NCBI GenBank assembly: GCA_905221615.1
Contig: CAJNDT010002924.1
Span: 641,965 to 705,964, forward strand
Reading direction: 5' to 3'
DNA length: 64,000 nt
Source of the DNA: Symbiodinium sp. CCMP2592
Lineage: Eukaryota; Sar; Dinophyceae; Suessiales; Symbiodiniaceae
Below, piece after piece: positions 51,101 to 61,100 of this stretch. Below the pieces are notes generated by a model. That model was given only the letters and a program-made list of their open reading frames with translations, was not told where the DNA came from and searched no databases. Position numbers and translations under genes: made by a program. Numbering within the stretch: the stretch's first letter is position 1; each line of letters starts with the position of its first letter.

Positions 51101-53139
51101 CAATTTCGCTATCATCGGAACATGTACCTGGGCTTGCTAGGGTGGCAGCTCAAAAGTGGCCAAGGCTCATCCCTGGCACATGATGAAGAAAGGAGGCAAG
51201 TATCAGCATCAACGAGTCCTGAATAAGATGTGCATGGTATTGCAATTGTATAGCTACAAGACACATCTCAGCACATTACTTCGTTGACGCCTTCTTGCCA
51301 TTCACTTTGCTCCAGAAATCCTTGCTGAGTTTATCGAAGGCATCACATGCTTCACTCAGCTGTCGTGTGCCCTCTGGCATGCTTGCTACCTGCACGGAGA
51401 ACACAGATCGAGGGTAGGACCATCACACAGCCCATATACAAACCCCGTACATGTAGACTTCATCACTCCATAATATTCAGTGCACTTTAAACCCTGAACC
51501 CTGAATCTGCTGGGGTCCCTTTATTAAAAAGATAGATATATATTAGCCCTAGAACACCCGTAAGAATCAGCTTGGCCCGATCTAGACTGCCTTTAGACCC
51601 AATATTTGGCAGTGGCACTGAATTCGTGGAGATTCCTTCGAACCCGGCCGAAACCCTCATGGTGGCTCTTAAGGGTTCTACTGGGAAACCAGGTTTAACC
51701 CGAAGACTATAAAAACCCTATATTCCTTATAGAACCCTTATAATATGTACTAATATACACCCAACATCCATCAAAGGATTTCGGCCTCGGACGTATCCAT
51801 CATAGCCTGCAGCGTGGCTCGCGCTTTCTGGATGGCAGCGGCCTGCCAGTTATATGGGTTTGGGGTCGGGGGCTCGAGCTTCTGGGCGAAAGTTCGCACC
51901 TGGGATGCCACATCGTCCTTCATGGCTTTGAGCAGATTCGCCCCCCTGTCAAGCAGATAACTGCTGCAAGCTTCCTGATATAACCCTGTACATGTATGTA
52001 TCTGAGTGGAGCACGGCTTCGAGGATATGTCCTCCTCTTCACACGTCTTTGCGGCCTTAATCTTATCCGTTGCCTTGTCGATCGCCTGGGACAAAGCAAT
52101 AGGAAAAACGGGTTTAGGGCATTTTGGTTTGTAATGCTAGGGCTTGGGTAGTTTGTGAGAGTCTCAGGTATTGGGCTTGCGGTGTTGGGGAATTAGGGTA
52201 TTAGGGGTTGCGTGTCGGAGTATTATAGCAACGGCAGTATTATAATAATGCCTTATAATTATAATTACTATAATACTCCGACACAAATTAAATAATTAGG
52301 CTCCCGCCTTCTTCGCTTTGCTGTTCACCTCTTTTGAATCCGGCTGGGTGCCGGCACCGCTTGCAGCTGCACTCTTTGCCTGACAAGGCATAGCATATGG
52401 GTTGTAATATATATTATAATAGGTTTCATTATTATAATTTAAGGGTTTGTCGGGTCACTGGTGGCCTTGGCTTTTGCTTTTGCTTTCCCCTTCGCCTTCC
52501 CCTTGGGTTTCTTGGGGGATCGCTTGGATTTCTTGGCTTTCTTTCCCTTCTTCGTCTTCTTCTTATTCTTCGGTGCCTTAGCAGACTTCGCAGCTCGGGG
52601 CTTCTTCTTATCATTTTTTTGTTCTTCTTTCCCCTGCTCCTGGTCCTCGTCGTCATCGTCGTCGTCATCGTCATCGTCATCGCTGCTGCTGCTGCTGCTA
52701 TCATCCGAGCTCTGCTCCATTTCGAACGTGTGCTCCACCTCTTCACCGGTGTAGTCTTCTTCCGTGGTATCAACGACGCAAAGATACTGCTTAAGATCTT
52801 CACGGCCCGGACAATCAGGATGGAACCTCACCTGCGTCTTGGCTAGCTCCTTGTCATTCAGCTTGGCATCGATAATGGACTGCACGATGTCCTCATCCTT
52901 GTAATTAAGCAAGAGGTCCGTTCTTGTGAGCCAACGCCTGAGCCCAGTCTTCTTAGACCCTGTCTTACTCTTCAAAGTAATCAGGAGCTTTGAAGCCTTC
53001 CAATTCTCATTGGCCTGGAGCCAATGCTCAAACAAGAAGTTTCTCTGGTCAGAGTCCAACTCACGATCAGCAAGCTTTCGCACCTCCTTGGGCGTCCGGG
53101 GACCTGGGCTCACTCTCTCTCTCTCTCTCTCTTTCTCTA

Positions 53140-53186
<47 letters not shown>

Positions 53187-55752
53187 ACTCTCCTCCTATA
53201 TGTCTCTCTCACTGTCATACGAAATAGAAGTCTTAATTAGGACAATCTATAATTAGCCACAGGAGCTGTTGAGGGAACGGCTGAATCTCATGTACCGTGC
53301 ATGGAGCTTCTTCTTTCTCGCTATCTTTTCTTGCTGCTGGGGCGTAATTCCGTCTGCCTCTGCTTGGCCGTCCGGCTTTGCTTCCCCATCCTTTCCCTGC
53401 GTGTTGCTGTCCTTTGCCTTATTTGCTTCTCCATCCTTTGCCTGCTCTGCTTGGCTGTCCTTTGCATTTGCTTCTCCATCCTTTCCCTGCTTGTTGCTGT
53501 CCTTTGCCTTATTTGCTTCTCCATCCTTTGCCTGCTCTGCTTGGCTGTCCTTTGCATTCTTTGCTTCTCCATCCTTTCCCTGTGTGTTGCTGTCCTTTGC
53601 GTTCTTTGCTTCTCCATCCTTTGCCTGCTGTGCTTGGCTGTCCTTTGCTGCTCCATCCTTTGTTTTGTCTGCTTCTGCATCCTTTTCCTGCTGTGCCTTG
53701 TTGTTCTGGGGCGCTTCACCTTCGGTCTGAGGTTCGTCCTGGAGATGCTGCTGCGAGCGACTCCGCTGGAGCTGATTGATCTGCGCTGCCACCAGCGACA
53801 GCTCCTCGTCGCTGAGACGGTCCACTGTGTGGCCCCGTTGGAGTAGACCTTGCACCATGGACCAATCCTGGGCTCCAGCAGTTTTTGCAGTAGCTGCTTT
53901 CGGGCTTTCCTCGGGCATTCGCTTCCTCTTGTTCGGGCTTGTACCAGACGTGGTTGGGGATGGCTGGCTTGCCGGGATCTGGGGACTGGGGCCAGCATTC
54001 TTGGAAGGAGTCCTTGCAGGCGTTTTGGAAGGGGCCTGGGTTGGGGCCACGTTTGAGCGCGGAGTTGCAGGAGGCTCTGAAGTCATGGTTCCAGCTCGTG
54101 ACACTCCAGATGTGCTCGAATTCGGAGTGTTGTTCAGGGCTCTCTCCCACTCGCTTTTCGTGATAGTCGCTATGCTTGGGCTGTTGTCTGTTGTTGATAG
54201 GGATCGCGGCTGTTCAGGGCTAGGAGTCTGAGCTGGGCTTGGAGCAGGGCTTTGCCTCTTGCTGGGTTCCTTTGGCTGCTGCTGCTGCTGGGCTTGCCAC
54301 TCCTGCCTCTCACTCGGCTGGGACCACCAGCCACTGCTCCACCAAGAAGTTGACCCTCCCCAGCCGCACTCACGATCAACATCCCAGCTCCACTGATTGC
54401 CATCCCAGGCCGACCACTTATCGTAGGCTGAGGCCCATTGATCATGAGCACCCCATGTCTCAGGACACCATGCAGCAAGCTGCCTGACCTCCTGCGTGCT
54501 GGCTTCCGAGAAGCCTTGCTCGCGCCCTTGGCATCCATCAGCAGTCTCCTTGCAGGTTTCAGCAATCTAGCTTGGCTAAAATTTGAGCACACAGACCCCA
54601 AGAGGCAAGCCTCATAGTGTATTGGATGTGAACAAGCAGCTTTGTGCACAGGATCGATGGGAGCAAGCTTGCAACCAGTATGACTAGTTTCGACCCCGAG
54701 CCTCCTGGGACACCTCTGGAGCATGATCAGTCTTTGCATCTGTTCCATCGTTGTCCTGATCATGGATGAGAACATGAAGCCAGCATGTTGCCAAGAAGAT
54801 AGCAACTCACTATCAACTGCTGACCCTGTGCCTCCTGGGACACCTCTGGAGCAATAGTCTTTGCATCTGTACGATCGTTGCCCTGATCATGGATGCGAAT
54901 CATATTTTGGACAAGATTGTAACTCCCTCACTATTGCAATTGACTGCTGACCCCGGGCCTCCTGGGATACCTCTGGAGGATCAGCCTTTGCATCTTTACC
55001 ATCGTTGACCTGTGTGATAACTTCTGGAAATCATACCAGCACTGCAGACCCCACCACGAGGCCTCATCACCGGGTGCATCTGTAGCATCGTCCTGCAGGA
55101 ACAGACATATGTGACATAGTAGTAGTAGTAGTATTATAGGGTGCTGATTTTTGGCGGTCTGTAGGGTTTATGAATAATTTATGGGTTTAACTATTTTATA
55201 ACTAGACCTACGAATCACCCGGATCCGAGGCGAGCCTGCTGGCTTGGCTCTGGTGCTGCAGCAGCTTCTGCTGCATCATCATGGTGAAGTGTGTCCTGTT
55301 CGAAGCAATTCATAGTAGTAGTAGTAGTAGTGGTAGTAGTATATTATAATTATTATTATTAGTAGTACTAGTAGTACTAGTAGTACTACTAGTAGTACTA
55401 CTAGTAGTACTAGTAGTAGTAATAGTAGTAGCAGTACTAGTACTAGTACTAATACTAGTGTACTAGCACTAGTACTGGTACTAGTACTAGTAACTAGTAC
55501 TAGTACTAGTACTAGTCGTAGTAGTAGTAGTAATAATAATAATAGTAGTAGTAGCGTAGTACTAGCAAAGTAGTACTAGTCGAGTGTTATATGAGTAGCA
55601 TGTAGCAGCAGCAGCAGTTATAAACATTTGCAAAACACTCGCACAAAACGAAGCAGCTGTTTTCCCCCAACTTGCACAGGAGACCGCACAGCATGCCCAC
55701 ACAATGCAGTGCAGACCAACAGCAGCAACTAGGGGATAGTAGTATAGTTGTA

Positions 55753-55832
<80 letters not shown>

Positions 55833-55915
55833 TGTAGTAGTGGTGGTGGCGGTGAAGGTGGTGGTGGTGGTGGTGGTGGTGGTAGTAGTAGTATAGTACT
55901 ATAGTCGTAGTAGTC

Positions 55916-55948
<33 letters not shown>

Positions 55949-56215
55949 TAGGAGTATAGTAGTAGTAGTAGTAGTAGTCGTCGTAACCCTCGCTCGGTCC
56001 TGGATCGAAGACTTGGCTGCTGGGCTTGGTTTCTTCTCTTGCTTGACTGGTTGCCGAACCGGTGTCGGCTGCACACGCTCTCGCTTCAATATTTTTTGCG
56101 GGGGCTCGGAGGGCTCTGCTTCAGCAGCTGGCTTCAGCGAGGCCTCGTCCTGTAAGGCTCTCTCCCTGAGTGCTTTAGCACGTGCAAGAGCCTGGGTCAC
56201 AGCAGCACTTGCCAT
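48165..56215 (-). CDS. Large multi-exon gene, dinoflagellate-type protein of unknown function
   Basis: Starts at the ATG at 56215 (ASAAVTQALARAKALRERAL). Approximate exons: 56215-55987, 55295-55221, 55092-55030, three near-identical ones (55013-54938, 54880-54812, 54762-54690), 54548-53265 (Trp-rich WASAYDKWSAWDGNQWSWD, then Ser/Pro-rich and a Lys/Asp/Ala repeat region), 53110-52441 (KEVRKLADRELDSDQRNF, acidic run, Lys-rich tail), 52377-52297, 52094-51775, 51410-51283, 51135-51050, 50705-50607, 50552-50475, 50432-50312 (LGSLMRFKPGNSARDFF), 50243-49400 (CELKGDWKFHERSLRLL and CCLFCGAE, a possible zinc site), 49365-48945 (RGFDISMVKFCSMHV), 48640-48535 (AEIYKAGHRFLQCHRLL), 48262-48165 (NVRYYHNFAGEDSMGWVKR). 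An in-frame TAA follows KKASTK near 51280, so the locus could be two genes, but a GC donor just before it joins the exons in phase. Proteins like this are multi-copy in dinoflagellates, perhaps of transposon origin; function unknown. Confidence 0.7.
52212..52284. mobile_element. Small inverted-repeat element in intron
   Basis: Termini GTGTCGGAGTATTATAG and its exact complement enclose about 40 AT-rich bases. It lies in an intron of the minus-strand gene and is unlike families A-D of the plus block. Confidence 0.75.
53112..53185. repeat. (CT)n microsatellite in intron
   Basis: Long CT runs lie exactly between two exons of the minus-strand gene (54548-53265 and 53110-52441). Confidence 0.9.
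53385..53690 (-). repeat. Coding tandem repeat, Lys/Asp/Ala-rich
   Basis: A unit of about 93 bases, itself made of two related halves, is repeated about three times within the large exon. It encodes variants of AKDGEANKAKDSNTQGKDGE. The protein segment would be disordered and highly charged. Copies differ by small in-frame changes, so length variation is expected. Confidence 0.8.
54690..55015 (-). repeat. Three tandem copies of an exon-intron unit
   Basis: Three units of about 128-131 bases each contain an exon reading like DAKTIAPEVSQEAQGQQ between similar intron sequence. Copies at about 55013-54938, 54880-54812 and 54762-54690 keep the frame, except that the third ends in a stop (GRN then TAG) unless spliced earlier. 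Confidence 0.8.
55317..55560. repeat. TAG/CTAGTA compound repeat in intron
   Basis: TAG and TACTAG-type units in changing order and orientation, in the intron between the first two exons of the minus-strand gene. Confidence 0.9.
55740..55985. repeat. (TAG)n and (GGT)n repeat in first intron
   Basis: About 27 TAG units, then GGT and TAG stretches, directly next to the donor of exon 56215-55987. The poly-Thr or poly-Tyr frames through it are artefacts. Confidence 0.9.
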
Positions 56216-56384
56216 GATGCGGGCTGCCGAGGGTTGCTTCCTACAAGGCCAACTCGGGCACGATATGAGTACTGCTCTCTGTCGCATGTTTCAAGATCAT
56301 AGCAAGGATTCCTTTGTAAATGAGCCAAGCACAGCATACAAAGCGTCGTGGCAGGTACTCCCAATATGTACCACACAGCACTCA

Positions 56385-56520
56385 CGGTCTACTCACGCTT
56401 TGCTCACGCTTTGCTCACGGTTATTCGGGGAGGTTACAAATAGCTATAAGTGTGTACATATAAGCACTCACGCCAACTCACGCTCAGCTCACGCTTTGCT
56501 CACGCTTTGCTCACGCTTAC
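56385..56520. repeat. Tandem 11-mer array (GCTCACGCTTT)
   Basis: Two clusters of units GCTCACGCTTT and variants (CACTCACG, GCTCACGG), separated by about 45 unrelated bases. They lie 170-300 bases upstream of the start codon of the minus-strand gene 48165-56215, so a regulatory role is possible but unproven. Confidence 0.8.
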
Positions 56521-56958
56521 TTTCCTGTCCAGATGTGCATGAAATCTGGTCTTTCAGAGCTGAATTTGCGCTCCAGAACGAACATCCAACAGGCCCAAAA
56601 TGCCCGCTTAGGTCCTCTCTGAACCTGTGAATTAAAATGTAATTAGGTCCCAGGCTACTTGTCACAGCCACGCATGTGCAGAACATGAAGTCACAACCTA
56701 AACAATGGCGTAAAGCGCCCTGCTTTCTCTTCTTCTCTGAGGAAGAGAAGAACATCGGACAGCTCCGCATGCATCCACCCGAGTGGTTTTGGGACCTGGC
56801 AGGATTTATTGAGTTATAGGGTCGTATAGGGTTTATTATTAATTAATTAGGTTTGTTTGGGGCTATATGGGTTTATAAGGGTTTGGGGTTTCGGGTTTGG
56901 GGCCTAGGGTCTATTCATACTTCGCCACAATTATTATTAGTATAATACGTCTCATAAA

Positions 56959-57018
56959 ATATAGCTTGCATAAATGGTTTGGGTTTAATTAAACCCAAAC
57001 CATTTATGCAAGCTATAT
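56959..57018. repeat. Perfect 60-base palindrome
   Basis: Arms of 30 bases with no loop, centred on TTTAATTAAA. The outer parts read ATATAGCTTGCATAAATGG and its complement. Weaker symmetry extends outward to about 56936 and 57042. Confidence 0.9.
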
Positions 57019-57042
57019 AATATATTATGAAGTAATATAATA

Positions 57043-57070
57043 CTTTATAATATATATATATATATATACA
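57043..57070. repeat. (TA)n microsatellite
   Basis: A TATATA run just beyond the palindrome. Confidence 0.85.
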
Positions 57071-57459
57071 TACAGGGTTTGTTGCCAAACCCCAATATCC
57101 CCAAGACTGTGGCTATAGTCCCACGGACCACAGAAACCGAACCTGAGACACCAACCCCTGCACCTCTGCTCCCCTAAACCCCTAGACCCCCTAAAGACCC
57201 GTAAACCCAATAATCGCTCTCCATCCCGACACCCCACCTAGCTAAGACTGCTCGGCCTCCCAAATCCTAGCTCTTGTCTACCCCTGTATACATATATATA
57301 TATATGCACAACTGCAACATCCCAGGTCCCACCTGTGGGCTGGAAGCGAGAACAGCCCGACCATCTTTCAGCCACTGATCGAACCGATCTCCAGATTGCT
57401 CCTTGCATGCTCCCAGAACTATGTAGTTGCCTATATAATGCATTGTTACCATCATGATC

Positions 57460-57939
57460 ATGCTGTCTAGTCTCAACGAACTGCATGTGAAGCTCCATGA
57501 CCTTCGTGCAGAACTTGTGCGGGTATTCAGCAGTCCGCTTCAGCTTGGGTCCACCAGTCCTTGCGAGAGCCAATTAGCTGTAGATCAGCAAAGCCATGCA
57601 TCCTAGAACATATCATGACCTCAGTCCCCTGCACCACCGTCTTGCCATGCCTGTTCTTGCGTCGGGAAGAGACACCCCGCGAACTCAAGCCCAATCGAAG
57701 CCGTCGTTTGTGCGTCAGCTTCTTGAACAGCTTGGAAACACCACCCCTCAGCAGCGTGCTGCTGATCCTTATCACAAATAAACTACACAGCTACTGTCCC
57801 ATGTTGCCGAGGGTCAATGTTCCAAAGGCCAGCGAGCCCTTCGGGCTGAAATGGCCCCAGGAACCAAGCCAGCTTAGCATTCATATTCAAGCACTGAAAT
57901 GACTGCAGATTGGAGGAACTGTGTGCGACAGAGAAATTG

Positions 57940-57970
<31 letters not shown>

Positions 57971-58004
57971 GAGAGAGGGAAACCTCTACATCATAACACT
58001 GGCG

Positions 58005-58060
<56 letters not shown>

Positions 58061-58154
58061 AGAGAGAGAATGCATGAAAGGGACAGAGTGAGATCATCGG
58101 AGTGACTCCACGAGGGAGGGAGGGCGAGATGTCAACCAAAGAGACAAGCAGAGG

Positions 58155-58192
<38 letters not shown>

Positions 58193-61100
58193 TGGGTGAG
58201 AGAGAGCCAGAGGGAGAGAGGGAGAGAGAGAGAGAGAGATAGAGTGCTGCTCAACTGGAGTAGCCAGTTCATACCCATTCTGGGGCAACGACAAGAATGT
58301 ACGATGGATTGGCATGAATCGTTGCAATGTCTCGGAGACGTGCTTCATGTAAGGCGACCATTCCAAACATGAAGATGACGGCTGCTCCACCACAAAGTAG
58401 GTCTTGCGGACTGTCAAGAGGAGCAAGATTAGGCAAACTCTTGCACAAATCCTCAGCAGCAGCAAAGCTACTGGAAGAGGAAGGCTGGGGAGTGTGTGAG
58501 AGAGAGAGGGATACATGCATAGAACACACACAGGCTAGAGTTGCAGCATTCTTTCAAGCAGCTTGTTCGCAGTGCGAACATACTCCAGGTCTTCATTCCC
58601 TAATGGTTCATGTCTGCTGCGACCAGAAGTTGCTGCATTCATAAAGACGTAGCTGTTGCACGGAACACCGATGGTGGCCAAGCCGACTTTGGCTTTCAAC
58701 TTCAAGGCCGTGCGAACCGCAGAGATAAATCCCGACCTCAGCATATAATTGAGAAGACAGATACGATAATCGATCACATCGGAACGAACATTCATTGATT
58801 GGTTCCTTTCAAGGCTCGGGCTTTGCTCCTATGCTAGGCACTTTGTGGTTAGGGGGGGTTGGGCTCTGGTGGGTTAGGGGTTTGGGGGTTGTAGGTACGG
58901 AGCGGTTTGGTGTCCAGGGCTTCATAGGAGAATACACACTGCTCTGCGCTTCATGAATCCAAGGTGAGCAGCGTGGTGCAGATGTCATCACTTGGCCTGG
59001 CCGCTGAATCCATATAGTCCCTCAGTTGCAAGTACATGCATGCTCGTGTAAATATAAATTACATTCTGTCAAGCCACGAGCGAAGCCCTGACATACCTGC
59101 ACAGTGATCATCACACACACACACACATGAGTACATATATATATATATATATATATCACGTGGCTACACCTGAGCTTCCTGCAGTACTGGCGTTGCATGC
59201 TTCTTGTCCCACTGAACATGTCGAAGTGAACCAAGTCCTTAGAATAATCACATACCCTCCGGAATGACTGCACAATGCTACAAGCCGTGTCGAACAGTTG
59301 AGCGCCAAGCTCTGAAAGACATGCTGGGGGGGCTGTTCTGTGCAATGTAATCGCAGCAATGAATCCTGCAGTCGCACCAGCACCATATATTAAACAACAT
59401 TGGACCACAACTGAGCTCTCCAAAGTTGAGCGGCTGACAGCAAGCTGTGACAGCCCATCATAGTCAAGGTGGCGATTGCTGCTGCTGAAAGCGAAAGCGG
59501 TGACATCTTCATGGGATCCATGGCTGCAAACTACGTACTCATTCAGTGCGCACAATCTAGATGACTCTTCGTGTTAAATTATACGAACTGTACAAATGAG
59601 TGAACATGGTAAAGAGCCCTACGACATTGCCTTCGAGTTCGATTTAGAGAACCTGAGTACATGTAGCTAGCCTCTGCAAGCCATGTATAGGCATGGTCAG
59701 CAGAGCACATGAATGAGCACATCAGCACATGCAAGCCATCAAGATGACGACGAAAATGCATCGTAATCAACTATTCCATTCGGTTTGCTTTTCTCTGAGC
59801 AGCATGATCCATGAGGTGCTGCCACATCCAGGTCACGTGTGTGACAAAATCTGGTAGGATCATAGCCATTCAGCTTTCGTCCATCCTGCAATCTTCTTCG
59901 CAATCATATACCTTGGCTCCACTACACTAGCTAATTAGTCGAGACATTGAAACACAACGAACAATCAGAGTCACCAAGGAGCTGATGCTGCAGTGACTTT
60001 TGGTCACCCTTCCTCCAGGTCACTGAAACTCCATTTTGCTTGTTGGCCTTGGTCGTTTCCCAGCAGCACAGCAGATCAAGAGCACCATCAACAAGACATA
60101 ACAAACACAAGTGCACCCCGATTGTACCTCGTAGTCGAGATTGTGGAATGCATTCACTGCTTTCAGGGTCTCCTTGTTGACACCGTTAATGAGAAAGCTT
60201 CCAACCAGCCTGAGCAATTCACACAATTATACGATCGTGTTCGTGATGACTAGGACTAGAGGGTTCGACAAGCATGCAGACAGCTGGGACATAGTGCAGG
60301 CAGGGATCAAGACATTGATGGTGGTCGGTGGATCGTACAGCTGCTTGACCTTCGCGGATGGCTTGAGGGTGTAGCTCCTTGGCAAAGCAGAATCTGAGTC
60401 AGATAGTAGCCCTTCAATCAACAGTACATGGTTTATTCATACCTGGGCACGTGCCGTCACCCAGTTGGTCCGGGCTTGGTACCACAATCGAGCGGTCGAT
60501 CTTCGCCAGCATTCGGAGGTCATTCAGAATGCTATCCTTTTTCTCCTTCGGTTCAAGTCGGATACATAGTCTAAGGGTGGTGGGTTTCGAAGAAGCATGC
60601 AAGTGATCATATATGTATACAAACAGGATCACAGTCCTCCACCTTCTGGCGGCTCTTGGGCATGTCGTCCCGGGATTCATAACGGATCTTCTTTCCCCTT
60701 TTCTCTGCCAGCACTGGTGTCCATCCAGAAGCGACATAGCCACCCCGCACCTGCATCAGAAGCCGCTGGACACAGAGTATGGTTATATAATTTAGGGTTT
60801 GGGTTTTTACATAGGCTTGCCTGGTCGAGCAACTTGCTGATGGGTTCTCGTTTCTCATCATCAGGACCTTTCTTTCTTTTGCGGCGTGGCTCCTTGGCTT
60901 CTTTGTGGCTCTCCTCGGCTTCGTTGCGGCTCCCCTCGGCCTCCAATCTTTGCTTTCTGACACTTAGCAGAATTTGCCGGGCACGGCATCTGCTCGTCGG
61001 ACTTAATCCCGAGAAGCTTGGCACTGGGGAGGGCGCGGGCTCCTTCTCATCATCATCTTGGTCCTGCAGCAACATGAAGTTTAAAGTAGGAACACATATG

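Larger units (their letters stand above)
56216..57459. other. Intergenic region between the two minus-strand genes
   Basis: Holds a tandem 11-mer array (56.39-56.52 kb), TTTAGGG-like words near 56.82-56.92 kb, a perfect palindrome (56959-57018) and TA microsatellites. Promoter and terminator signals cannot be named; dinoflagellates lack a TATA box of the usual kind. Confidence 0.5.

Noticed and set aside
53269..54231. Plus-strand frames of 130-180 residues opposite the large exon
   Set aside because: They mirror the Lys/Asp/Ala coding repeat of the minus-strand gene and show Cys/Leu-rich low complexity typical of antisense.
57783..58531. Ser/Leu-repeat frames around the GA tracts
   Set aside because: They arise from (GA)n microsatellites in an intron; only the short VVEQPSSS part is a real exon.
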